Below are positions 18,401-26,555 of a stretch of DNA of 34,285 nt, one piece after another. The DNA lies in NCBI GenBank assembly GCA_026392385.1, contig JAPLCG010000066.1, positions 1 to 34,285 of the forward strand, given 5' to 3'. Each line of letters begins with the position of its first letter. Positions within the stretch are counted from its first letter, which is position 1. Below the pieces are notes generated by a model that was not told the DNA's origin, searched no databases, and saw only the letters and a list, made by a program, of their open reading frames with translations. The position numbers and the translations under genes are program-made. This stretch comes from Solirubrobacterales bacterium (lineage in GTDB: Bacteria; Actinomycetota; Thermoleophilia; Solirubrobacterales; Solirubrobacteraceae).

Positions 18401-18632
18401 CCGAGCGCGAGGCCTGTCGGCCAGCTCCACCACCAAAGATCACATCCTGCATTGACTGCCCGCGAACCGCAAGCGGAGATTGCTCGCCCATCGCCCAGAG
18501 CACTGCGTCCGTGACATTCGACTTACCGGAGCCATTTGGTCCGACTACTACGCTGACGCCTGGCGCGAACTCAAGCCGCGTCCGATCAGGGAAGGACTTG
18601 AACCCCTTGACTGAGATCTCCTTGAGATACAT
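15426..18632 (-). CDS. smc: Chromosome segregation protein SMC
   Basis: MYLKEISVKGFKSFPDRTRLEFAPGVSVVVGPNGSGKSNVTDAVLWAMGEQS; long coiled coil with hinge; LLSGGEKSMTALAFMFAVF...PFYILDEVEAALDD. Confidence 0.96.
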   Translation of the reverse strand: MYLKEISVKGFKSFPDRTRLEFAPGVSVVVGPNGSGKSNVTDAVLWAMGEQSPLAVRGQSMQDVIFGGGAGRQASRSAEVELVFDNSDGSLPFPAAEVSVMRRLDRNGEGEYRLNGARCRLTDVLEVLSDSGLGKEGHSVIGQGRVEQIVTSKPRDRRLLIEEAAGLGKHRRRRRRAQIKLDRTRDNLDRALDVEREARTRLKPLKRQAEAAEIHARLERQSLEARWSIAKDDLRARIAEQDAAEKVGLAARAERDRITVEAAAIGKQRVEAEEALAGLAAKRDDIASRTYAVRAAGDRIDDRRAAAESALESLTQRVAAAEQELAAAEASPDDGGTSEAQAAARAELSAELRRLDAELERERAGDLQGLEQEAIESAKLAVAASEQASVAAEQSKENASKLEKAREAERAAQISVDQARKALAGIERQIASVDEFLRTNASAPDGTKALADGITVAKGFEAAVTTALGGRLAAAVVDSLGDGTALLDSAGENGGLVLVSRHIAKRELAGEAPVAGARNLAQFVEGDDQLCEIARNLLADCWLVEDFVALPDNFAGLAVTTSGRSWSGASGELRQSSGGGAGRILEERNRRLALTSELSSAQASVDSAEVAAQSVKNDFEQLQAVAVESDRERREQRAAADSAAEAQRRAEWVLNTRKQAPQAGPAAVRRAEVAAELAAEERIAARLAAQQKGATARLTALASGLKRDRELIPQTHQVLAVLERAAKSVAEVRARFDAELAGDGGKGDGVAQQLRTLAGKEAALQAALGTAGEAVTVAEVELQRLRDRAKESAELTTGLASALELEDGPADQPLSSEQRDQFGSLVERLAKRREQLGPVNPLAKAEYQEALEHVEELEVQRTDLETAMSELQGLVRDCDRTIKETFEQTFEAASAHFEELAAQLFPGGRGRLRLVGEEAGPKATLGGEAESEVNPEADADEIAEHDTEQYGVEIEITPGGKSMKRLTLLSGGEKSMTALAFMFAVFLARPCPFYILDEVEAALDDLNLGRFIDLLRAYSGRAQFIVVTHQRRTMEAADSLYGVSMGGDGVSKVVSRRLEPQLDSSRAA

Positions 18633-18636
18633 CAGG

Positions 18637-19326
18637 TCAAGGTTTCCATTCGGAGATTGTTTCGAGTGCCTGAGCAGCAGCCTTCCGCTCGGCAGACTTC
18701 TTGCTTGATCCACGCCCGCGGCCGATTACCCTGCCGTCGCTCTCTAGCACCGCCTTCACTTCGAAGGTTGGTTGGTGCGGCGGCCCCTCTGGAGCGGCCC
18801 CGACATATTGGACGCCGTCGCCGGCTCTCGCCAACAGCTCTTGAAGCATTGACTTCTCGTCGAGCGGCTCCTGCTGCGCAGCTGCAATCTGAGCACTGAG
18901 GCTGTCGATCACAGCGACTGACGTCTGTTCCGCACCGAAATGCTGCCAGCATGCCGCAATCAGCGCTTCGAACATCGAGGCAAGCGGCTTGCCCGTAGCG
19001 ACAATTCGCTCGGCGTTTTCCCGCTCCTGAGCGGGTGCATTCGCAACTGCCAGCCTGTCCAAACCGATCGATTCGGCAACCGACCTCAGAGTGCTGTCGG
19101 CAACAACCTGTGCTCGCACCCTCGTCATGTCGCCAGGAGTGACACCTGAGCCCTGCATCGATCGATCGAGGTGCAACGTAACGATCTGTGAGAGCAGGCT
19201 GTCTCCCACGAAAGCGAGTCGCTCGTAACTGCTGCTGCGCGGCTGCGCCCACGACGAATGCGCGGTCATCTGCCGTGACAGATCGTCCGGCAGTGACTCG
19301 GCAAGCCCTTGGAGATCGCTGGGAAT
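18637..19326 (-). CDS. rnc: Ribonuclease III family protein (possible ATT start at 19326; first ATG at 19269)
   Basis: IPSDLQGLAESLPDDLSRQMTAHSSWAQPRSSSYERLAFVGDSLL...LASMFEALIAACWQHFG plus a C-terminal dsRBD (DEKSMLQELLARAGDGVQYVGAAPEGPPHQPTFEVKAVLESDGRVIGRGRGSSKKSAERKAAAQALE). Confidence 0.88.
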   Translation of the reverse strand: MPSDLQGLAESLPDDLSRQMTAHSSWAQPRSSSYERLAFVGDSLLSQIVTLHLDRSMQGSGVTPGDMTRVRAQVVADSTLRSVAESIGLDRLAVANAPAQERENAERIVATGKPLASMFEALIAACWQHFGAEQTSVAVIDSLSAQIAAAQQEPLDEKSMLQELLARAGDGVQYVGAAPEGPPHQPTFEVKAVLESDGRVIGRGRGSSKKSAERKAAAQALETISEWKP

Positions 19327-19590
19327 TCAGGGCCCCTGCTCGCTATCGCCAGTCGCGTACTTTTCAACGGCATCAATCGCTTGCGCAACAGTCTCTATCT
19401 CTGCGGCCTGTTGGTCGGTCAACTTCATACCAAAGCGATCCTCTAGCTCCTGGAGCAGCGTGTAGAGGTCAAGCGAATCGGCCTCGAGGTCCTCACGGAA
19501 GTTAGTCGTTTCAACCACCTCGTCCGGCTCAACATCAAGCTCCTCAACTAGGTGCGTTCGGACTACTTCAAGGATTTCCTGCCGTTCCAT
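19327..19590 (-). CDS. acpP: Acyl carrier protein
   Basis: MERQEILEVVRTHLVEELDVEPDEVVETTNFREDLEADSLDLYTLLQELEDRFGMKLTDQQAAEIETVAQAIDAVEKY with the DSL phosphopantetheine site. Confidence 0.93.
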   Translation of the reverse strand: MERQEILEVVRTHLVEELDVEPDEVVETTNFREDLEADSLDLYTLLQELEDRFGMKLTDQQAAEIETVAQAIDAVEKYATGDSEQGP

Positions 19591-19633
19591 GGCGTCGCAA
19601 GCTATTCGACGCTGCGGACGCGCAGCGGCCCAG

Positions 19634-20626
19634 CTACTTGCTGCTGCGCAACGCTCCCGCAGCCTCAAGCGCCGAGTGCGTGCGACCCGCAACATCAGCA
19701 TCTGAGGCCGAAGCTGCCAGTTCGATTGCTTTCGCTATTCCACGCCGGCCGAAGCGGCCATGCGGAACTATCACGACGCTGCGCAATCCAAGTAAATAGG
19801 CGCCGCCATGCTGCTCCGGGTCGAGTTGATCACGCAGGCCGCTCAAAGCAGGCTTCATCAGCAGCGCGCCCGCTGCTGCCCGAGCGTCAGAAGCAGCGGC
19901 CGCTCTTACAGCACCAATCACAGCCGATGAGACGCCCTCCATTAGTTTGAGAGCAACATTCCCGGTAAAGCCATCAGTAACAACAACATCGGCCTCCCCA
20001 GTTGCGATACCGAGTCCCTCGACATTGCCGACAAAGTCAATGCCAGTGCCATCACTAAGTATTTGATGCGCCGCAATAACCTCCGGAGTTCCACGCGACG
20101 CCTCTTCACCATTTGAGAGCAGCGCTACACGTGGCCGCGCGATACCCAGGACAACTTCAGAGAAGGCGGCACCAATGTGAGCGTGCTGAACGAGCCTCTC
20201 CGGCCGTGATTCGCTACTAGCACCAACATCGAGGAGCAAAACTGGTGCACCAGGAATCGGAACAAGGATCGCAAGTGCTGGACGATGCACACCACGCTGG
20301 CGCCGGATATGGAGAACACCGGCAGCGAGCACTGCGCCGGTCGAACCGCCCGATACCAAGGCATCGGCTTCACCGGAGGCAACTGAACGGGCAGCCTGAA
20401 CGATCGAGGCATCTGGCTGTTCCCTGACCGCCGCAACAGGATCGGCGACCTTCGCAATCGAAACTGGGGCATCAATTACCTCAATCCCTTCACCAACCGG
20501 GCCGATCTCCTCAGCGCTGCCAAATAACTTGACATTGATTCCCTGGCGTGCAGCATCAATGGCGCCAGCAGCAACTTCCCGTGGTCCGGCGTCTGCCCCG
20601 CCTGCGTCAACAGCGACGGTAGTCAA
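19634..20626 (-). CDS. plsX: Phosphate acyltransferase PlsX
   Basis: MTTVAVDAGGADAGPREVAAGAIDAA...ADALVSGGSTGAVLAAG...LLLDVGASSESRPERLVQHAHIGA...PRVALLSNGEEASRGTPEV...VVVTDGFTGNVALKLMEG. Confidence 0.93.
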   Translation of the reverse strand: MTTVAVDAGGADAGPREVAAGAIDAARQGINVKLFGSAEEIGPVGEGIEVIDAPVSIAKVADPVAAVREQPDASIVQAARSVASGEADALVSGGSTGAVLAAGVLHIRRQRGVHRPALAILVPIPGAPVLLLDVGASSESRPERLVQHAHIGAAFSEVVLGIARPRVALLSNGEEASRGTPEVIAAHQILSDGTGIDFVGNVEGLGIATGEADVVVTDGFTGNVALKLMEGVSSAVIGAVRAAAASDARAAAGALLMKPALSGLRDQLDPEQHGGAYLLGLRSVVIVPHGRFGRRGIAKAIELAASASDADVAGRTHSALEAAGALRSSK

Positions 20627-20638
20627 ATCAGAGCCCGA

Positions 20639-20815
20639 CTAAGCGTTGCCGAGTACCTGGCGACCGCGGTAATTTCCGCAGGCTGCACAGACACGATGCG
20701 GGACGGCAGGTGCACCACATGATGGGCATCCGTGGACAGTCGGCACGGCGGCGCGATGCTGCGAGCGCCGTTTGTTGGTGCGTGAGTGCGACTGTTTTTG
20801 CTTTGGTACCGCCAT
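20639..20815 (-). CDS. rpmF: Ribosomal protein L32 (bL32), zinc-ribbon type; below the ORF-track length cutoff
   Basis: Manual translation: [58 protein letters not shown], located between DUF177 and plsX. Confidence 0.95.
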   Translation of the reverse strand: MAVPKQKQSHSRTNKRRSQHRAAVPTVHGCPSCGAPAVPHRVCAACGNYRGRQVLGNA

Positions 20816-20848
20816 TGCGTCCTGCAGGTTACCAGTGAACGGCCTCTG

Positions 20849-21364
20849 CTAGGTGTCCAGTCGCCGCAGCGCTTCCCAGCGCGGATCAGGCGGACGCTCG
20901 TGAGCGTGATCATCAGGAAGGTCAGCGAGTCTTTCACCGCAGACATCGCAAAGGCCGCGACAGTCTTTCGTGCAGATAATCGAGGCTGGTAGAGCCAGCA
21001 GTAGCGCGTCGTTCGCCCATGACTCAACATCAAGCAAATCGTCCTGCAAATAGGGGCTTTCAAGGTCTTCGCCGCCGCCCACACGGTGCACCTCTCTCGC
21101 GACAACACTGACAGGAAGTTGTGCGGGCTCGAGGCAGCGAGCACATTCACCTCGGATCACAGAGTCGAATGAGAGCTTGAATGCCCAACCGTCGCCAACC
21201 GTCCGTGAAATGGAGATTGCGGTGGTAATCGGGTCTGGTTGAGCTCGGTACTCAACGCCTCCCAATTTGAACTGCCTTGCAGGGACAGCTATTTCAACGG
21301 TCTGGCCGTCACCGGGAACCATCCGCAATCCAGCGAGATCGATCTTGCCTGTCTCGGATTGCAT
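20849..21364 (-). CDS. DUF177/YceD-family protein
   Basis: VIRGECARCLEPAQLPVSVVAREV...IICTKDCRGLCDVCGERLADLPDDHAHERPPDPRWEALRRL; directly upstream of rpmF. Confidence 0.9.
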   Translation of the reverse strand: MQSETGKIDLAGLRMVPGDGQTVEIAVPARQFKLGGVEYRAQPDPITTAISISRTVGDGWAFKLSFDSVIRGECARCLEPAQLPVSVVAREVHRVGGGEDLESPYLQDDLLDVESWANDALLLALPASIICTKDCRGLCDVCGERLADLPDDHAHERPPDPRWEALRRLDT

Positions 21365-21389
21365 TGACTGAGGGTAGCGTTAGAGCTAC

Positions 21390-22991
21390 TTAATCTCTGA
21401 GTGACCGGCGCAGAACCTTGCCGGTCTCGTTACGCGGAAGCTGCTCGACAAATATGACCTCGCGTGGGACCTTGTAGCGCGCTAGATGCCCGCGTACGTG
21501 CTCGCGCAATGCCGACTCATCGAGTTGGCTATCTGGGCGGAGCACCACAACAGCACGAAGTCTCTGTCCAAACTCCTCGTCGTCGACGCCGACTACAGCT
21601 GCTTCGAGCACGCCCGAATGCTGCAGAATGCAGTTCTCAACCTCCTCGGGGAAGACATTCTCGCCTCCGGAAATAATCATGTCGTCATCCCGCCCTTCGA
21701 CGAACAGACGCCCCTCAGGATCAACGGTGCCAACATCACCAGTCGCCATCAGCCCAGACTCGACTGCCTTCGTTCCACCACCGGTGTAACCCTCGAAGAG
21801 CATCTTGTTACCGACGAAGATCCTTCCCCTCTCCCCATCTGGAACGGGGACCCCATCCTCATCAAGTAACCGTAGAACCGTTCCGCGCGGCGGCCGACCA
21901 GCTGTTCCAGGTGCCGCTCGCAGGTCTGCTGGCCCCGCGATCGTTGCCCATGCGACCTCTGTAGACCCATAGAAGTTGTAGAGAACAGGCCCGAACTTGT
22001 CGAGTCCGCGCTGAGCTAAGTCGCCGGGTAGAGCGGAACCGCTCAGAGCAATGATCCGCAATGCCCCTGGCGCAACCTGACTCGCCTCCGGCGGCAGCTC
22101 CAGAACTCTGCTCAACATGACCGGAACAACGACTAGGACACTTGCATTGAAGCGATTTAGATCCACTACCACTTCAGCCGGGTCGAAACGACGCCGGAGG
22201 ATGATCGTTGCGCCAAGCGCCAGACCTAAACCGAGGTTTACAAACCCCCAAGAGTGGAAGACCGGCGCCGAGATAACCGAGATATCGCCAGTCCTGAGCG
22301 GAATCGCCTCGAGCAGAACTGCACCATCTAATAGCGACGGCGGCTTGCCACGGTTCGCACCCTTTGGCGTGCCGGTCGTCCCCGAGGTCAAGATCACAGT
22401 GCGACCGGGGTTCTCTGGCGCAGGAGGCGGTGAAGAATCCAAGCTTTCCAGTTGATCAGCGTTGTCACCCTGCCAGCTGAGAATCCTCGCAACATCCTCG
22501 GATATTTCCGAGCAAACAGCCAGGAACTCCTCGTCAAGTATCAGAGTCTTAACCCCTTCACGGTCTGCAACATCTGCGAGCTGCGGGCCGGCAAAGCCAG
22601 TGTTAAGCAGGACTGTGTCAGCACCGATCCGCGCCAGCGCACCGAGGGCGACGATAAAACCTGCGTGATTACGACAGAGCAACCCAACAGCATCACCAGC
22701 CCGCAATCCACTTCGATAGAGGCCGGCGGCAACAGCCGAGCTCCGACGGTTTAGCTCGCCGTAGGAATGTACGCCGGCATCGTCAATTACGGCCACCCGG
22801 TTCGAGTCACGGGCATCCCATGACTCAAGCGCTGCAGCAGTAGTAGGTCCGAAGCGCCGTAACGCGCTCACAGACTTAGCTACGCGGTCTGGACGCTGCG
22901 GAGCAAGAACGCCAGCGCCTGCAAGCGTCTTCAATGCCATACCAAAACCGGCCAGCTGATCAAGCCGGCCAGCTGATTGTTGATCAGACAA
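21390..22991 (-). CDS. AMP-dependent acyl-CoA synthetase/ligase
   Basis: TVILTSGTTGTPKGANRG (AMP-binding P-loop), LYNFYGSTEVAWATIA, LMATGDVGTVDPEGRLFVEGRDDDMIISGGENVFPEEVE, PRNETGKVLRRSLRD. Confidence 0.93.
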   Translation of the reverse strand: MSDQQSAGRLDQLAGFGMALKTLAGAGVLAPQRPDRVAKSVSALRRFGPTTAAALESWDARDSNRVAVIDDAGVHSYGELNRRSSAVAAGLYRSGLRAGDAVGLLCRNHAGFIVALGALARIGADTVLLNTGFAGPQLADVADREGVKTLILDEEFLAVCSEISEDVARILSWQGDNADQLESLDSSPPPAPENPGRTVILTSGTTGTPKGANRGKPPSLLDGAVLLEAIPLRTGDISVISAPVFHSWGFVNLGLGLALGATIILRRRFDPAEVVVDLNRFNASVLVVVPVMLSRVLELPPEASQVAPGALRIIALSGSALPGDLAQRGLDKFGPVLYNFYGSTEVAWATIAGPADLRAAPGTAGRPPRGTVLRLLDEDGVPVPDGERGRIFVGNKMLFEGYTGGGTKAVESGLMATGDVGTVDPEGRLFVEGRDDDMIISGGENVFPEEVENCILQHSGVLEAAVVGVDDEEFGQRLRAVVVLRPDSQLDESALREHVRGHLARYKVPREVIFVEQLPRNETGKVLRRSLRD

Positions 22992-23006
22992 CTGCGCTAC
23001 CGGCGG

Positions 23007-23423
23007 CTAGGCGTCTTCTTCGTGATCGCGACCGGCGAGCCGGTCACGTCCACGCTGCACAGCCGAGATGAATCGCGTCAAGTTCTCCTCAAGGCTGTGC
23101 AGGACTTCGTCCGCATAGTCCTCGGCTCCAAGTCGAATTTCACGCTCGCGAGCATGGGCATCCTCAACAATGTCCTCTGCCGCACGTTCAGCCTCACGCG
23201 TTACCTCTTCCTGAGCGATCAGCTGATCTTGGCGCTCACGAGCATCGGTAATAATTCGCTCCGCTTCGCGCTTAGCTTCGGCAAGCATCTCCTGACGCTC
23301 CTTGACGATCCAGCGAGCCTGCTTAATCTCTTCAGGGATCGTGGCACGCATCTGATCAAGGAGATCGTACTTGGCGTTATGGACAAGATCATCGAGCTTG
23401 TCAATTAGAACAAGGACATCCAT
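23007..23423 (-). CDS. Coiled-coil protein, DivIVA-like or ATP synthase b-subunit-like
   Basis: MDVLVLIDKLDDLVHNAKYDLLDQMRATIPEEIKQARWIVKERQEMLAEAKREAERIITDARERQDQLIAQEEVTREAERAAEDIVEDAHAREREI: charged heptad helix, downstream of coaD. Confidence 0.65.
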   Translation of the reverse strand: MDVLVLIDKLDDLVHNAKYDLLDQMRATIPEEIKQARWIVKERQEMLAEAKREAERIITDARERQDQLIAQEEVTREAERAAEDIVEDAHAREREIRLGAEDYADEVLHSLEENLTRFISAVQRGRDRLAGRDHEEDA

Positions 23424-23458
23424 GTGCGTTCCTTTCGGCTCCGATCCCCGTCTTCCTG

Positions 23459-23956
23459 CTAACGGGAAAGTTCTTCCTTAAGGCGCTCCGCGACGAGCGG
23501 AGGCACCATTCCGGCGATGTCGCCGTCAAATGTTGCGAGCTCTTTGATTCCACTTGAGCTAACAAAACTGTATTGCGGGGATGCCATCAGATAAACCGAC
23601 TCAATATCTGGAGCCTGCTGACGGTTGAGCTGGTTCATTTCAAACTCATATTCGAAGTCTGAAATAGCTCTCAGCCCCTTGACAATGGTTGCAGCCCCGC
23701 GCTCGCGGGCAAAGTCGACTACTAGTGTCGAGAAGGTCTCAACACTGACATTCTCGAGATCGCTCGTCACTTCAGAGACCATCTCAACGCGCTCCTCGGC
23801 CGAGAAGAGCGTGCTCCCCTTGCGGATCGGCAGGTTGACGACCGCGACAATCACGTGATCGAAGATCAGTGAAGCACGGCTGATCACATCGAGGTGACCA
23901 TTTGTGATCGGGTCATACGACCCGGGGCAGATGGCTGTGCGCTTACTCAAACTCAT
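23459..23956 (-). CDS. coaD: Phosphopantetheine adenylyltransferase
   Basis: MSLSKRTAICPGSYDPITNGHLDVISRASLIFDHVIVAVV...YLMASPQYSFVSSSGIKELATFDGDIAGMVPPLV. Confidence 0.95.
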   Translation of the reverse strand: MSLSKRTAICPGSYDPITNGHLDVISRASLIFDHVIVAVVNLPIRKGSTLFSAEERVEMVSEVTSDLENVSVETFSTLVVDFARERGAATIVKGLRAISDFEYEFEMNQLNRQQAPDIESVYLMASPQYSFVSSSGIKELATFDGDIAGMVPPLVAERLKEELSR

Positions 23957-24479
23957 GGAATTGCAGGAGCGTATCGCCGTAGCGGCGTTCGCGCGTGACC
24001 GGCAGTCCAATCCCGATTGGATCGCGAGCATCGCTCTCGCTCACTAAGCGTGCGTCAGGTTCAAGAATAGGCGTGATCAGTTCAGCGATCTGCGGGCCTA
24101 TCAAGGACGCATCTCCGTATGGAGGATCGAGGAATACGAGGCCAAAGACCTGACCCTCTGATACGAGCTGACTAACTGCTCGCTTCCAGTCAAGCTCTAG
24201 AACTCTTGCCTCCGCAGCCAGTGTGTCGATGTTTTGACGGACGCATTCAGCTGCCGCCCGGTCCCGCTCAACGAACACCGCCCTGTCTGCGCCGCGAGAG
24301 AGCGCTTCCAACCCGAGCGCCCCAGAACCTGCAAAGAGGTCAAGGACCGAGATGCCGTTTAGCTCGCCGAGCATCGAAAACAGCGACTCCCTAACTCGCG
24401 CGGATGTCGGCCGAGTATCGGTGCCTTTGGGAGTGACTAGCTTGCGGCCACCGTATTGCCCAGCAATCAGTTTGAGCAT
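23943..24479 (-). CDS. rsmD: 16S rRNA (guanine(966)-N(2))-methyltransferase RsmD
   Basis: MLKLIAGQYGGRKLVTPKGTDTRPTSARVRESLFSMLG...VLDLFAGSGALGLEALSRGADRAVFVERD...GLVFLDPPYGD. Confidence 0.94.
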   Translation of the reverse strand: MLKLIAGQYGGRKLVTPKGTDTRPTSARVRESLFSMLGELNGISVLDLFAGSGALGLEALSRGADRAVFVERDRAAAECVRQNIDTLAAEARVLELDWKRAVSQLVSEGQVFGLVFLDPPYGDASLIGPQIAELITPILEPDARLVSESDARDPIGIGLPVTRERRYGDTLLQFHEFE

Positions 24480-24493
24480 CGTTCGCGATTCAC

Positions 24494-26520
24494 TTAGGCG
24501 GCAATCTGTTCCTCGCCGGAAACGAGCAGCCTTCGGCGCAACTCCAGCCCGAGCACCGCATTTGCCGGATCAACTAGCTGAGGATCATCAGCGAGTAGCT
24601 CGGCTGCGACATCATGGGCAACTTCAAGCAGCTCAAGGTCCTCAGGTAACCGTGCCGCCTTGAGTGTCGCCGCCCCAGACTGCCTCAGCCCCGTTATCTC
24701 CCCTTCGCCTCGCAATTCAAGATCAAGTTCAGCGAGCTTAAAGCCGTCGTTGGTGTCAACCATTGCTTGCAGGCGCCGCGCATCGGCTGAACCACAGAGC
24801 AGGCAGAGTCCAGGCTTCGTCCCCCTACCGACCCGACCTCTCAGCTGGTGCAGCTGGGCCAGCCCAAACCGTTCAGAGTCCTCAACGAGCATGACCGTCG
24901 CCTCTGGAACATCAATGCCAACCTCAATGACCGTCGTTGAAACGAGAACATCGAGTTTCCCACTTGCAAACTCGGACATCACCGACTCCTTCTCGCCAAC
25001 GGTCATTCGACCATGCATCAACCCAACCGACAGCCCCTTAAGTGGACCTTCAGCCAGCCTGTCACGCTCCTCGGTTGCAGCTCGTGCATCGAGTGCCTCA
25101 GAGTTTTCGACCAGCGCACATACGACAAACGCTCTACCGCCACCAGCCACCTCTTCATGAATGCGCTCGTAGGCCCTAGACCTTGCAGCAACTCCGGAAA
25201 CGATGTGGGTGGCAATCGGGCTCCTGCCGGACGGCAGCTCGCGAATGGCGCTCGTATCAAGGTCGCCGTATGCAGCTAGTGCCAGAGTTCTTGGAATTGG
25301 CGTAGCCGTCATGTGCAGGACATGTGGCTGAATCTGATCGCCTCGCTGAGCGGCCAATCTCTCCCGTTGACGGACGCCAAAGCGATGCTGCTCATCGACA
25401 ACGCAGACGGCAAGATGCGGAACCTCAAGGTCCGACTCGAGCAGTGCGTGCGTGCCGACGACAATCGCAAGCTCACCGCTAGCCAAACGGCTAAGAATCT
25501 TCTTTCGCTCAGCCGCCGGCGTTGAGCCCGTTAGAAGCGCAATTGGCACAACAAGTCCGTCAAGCAGCCGTTCGATGCTGCGCATGTGTTGAATCGCAAG
25601 CGTCTCAGTTGGAGCCATCAACATCGCCTGCTGCCCGCACTCATAAGCCCTCAGAAGAGCAAAAATTGCGACCACTGTTTTCCCGGAACCAACCTCCCCC
25701 ATCAGCAACCTCTGCATCGGCCGATTGCGGGCAAGATCATTTGCGACGACATCGAATGCGTGCTGCTGATCGCCGGTTAGCTCAAACGGAAGTGAGGCGA
25801 TCCAACGATCGGCCAGCTCCGATTCACTTTGGAGCGCTGGTGCCGGACTACCAGCCTCGCGTCGCATCCTCCTCATCAGCAGGTCAAGCTGCGTCATCAG
25901 CAGTTCATCAAAGGCCAATCGGCGGCGGGCAACTAGGTAGTCGTCTGGCGTTGCCGGAAAGTGAATCGCGTCAATCGCATCCTGTCTGTTCGGGAGACGG
26001 TGCTCAGCCAGGATCCTCGCTGGCAGCGGTTCCGGAATATCGACCGCGCTACCGCGACCCGGAACCGGCCGCGCCCCTCGTAACGGCCGTGCAACAGCAC
26101 CGCTGAGCCGACCGGAAGCTGGCGAGCTACCCACGGTTGGTTAAACCAGACGGCCTCAAGCGGCCCGCTTTGATCTGCGACCCGTGCGACGGTGATTGTC
26201 AGACCGCGTCGCCGCCACGACTGCTTCGCCTCGATCGAGCGGACCTCTACCGCGACGGTTGCGTCCTCGCCTGATTTCAGCTGCTGAACGGTCTTGACTT
26301 CTCCGCGATTCTCATGCCGGTGCGGCAGATGCTCAAGCAGGTCGCCAACATCTTCCAGCCCAATCGATGCTGCAGCAGCAGCGGCACGTCCCGAGAGTTT
26401 GAGCTCTAGTTCCAGTCTCGATGCACGTGGAGAGCGCCAACTAGCTTCGAGCATCTCACCGAAGCTAGGAGGCTCGGTCGCAGCGAACGTATAAGGCGGG
26501 TCAATGGCAGCCAAGGTCAA
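24494..26520 (-). pseudogene. recG: ATP-dependent DNA helicase RecG, split across two frames with an apparent internal deletion near 26045-26060
   Basis: Frame B (26520 down) encodes the wedge/OB N-terminus ending ...VLLHGRYEGRGRFRVA. Frame A (to 24494) resumes DIPEPLPARILAEHRLPNRQDAIDAIHFP...LLMGEVGSGKT...VVDEQHRFGVRQRERL...MTATPIPRTLALAAYGDLD...LRGRVGRGTKPGLCLL. The typical VPVYPxTEGLS segment is absent. Confidence 0.75.
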
Positions 26521-26555
26521 TCGCTACTAAGTCTGCCCGGGAGCCCGGTCAGCGA

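Noticed and set aside
18632-19252. 206-aa minus-strand ORF overlapping rnc in another frame
   Set aside because: Arg/Cys-rich, low-quality translation overlapping the better-supported RNase III frame.
20623-21150. 175-aa minus-strand ORF across rpmF and the DUF177 gene
   Set aside because: Overlaps two well-supported genes (L32, DUF177) in a different frame; no motifs.
26040-26066. Programmed ribosomal frameshift in recG
   Set aside because: No slippery heptamer or obvious downstream stimulator. The conserved segment is missing in both frames, so a deletion fits better.
25522-26106. 194-aa plus-strand ORF antisense to recG
   Set aside because: Low-complexity translation with no recognisable motif. 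It is the opposite strand of a clear RecG coding region, so a shadow ORF typical of GC-rich DNA.
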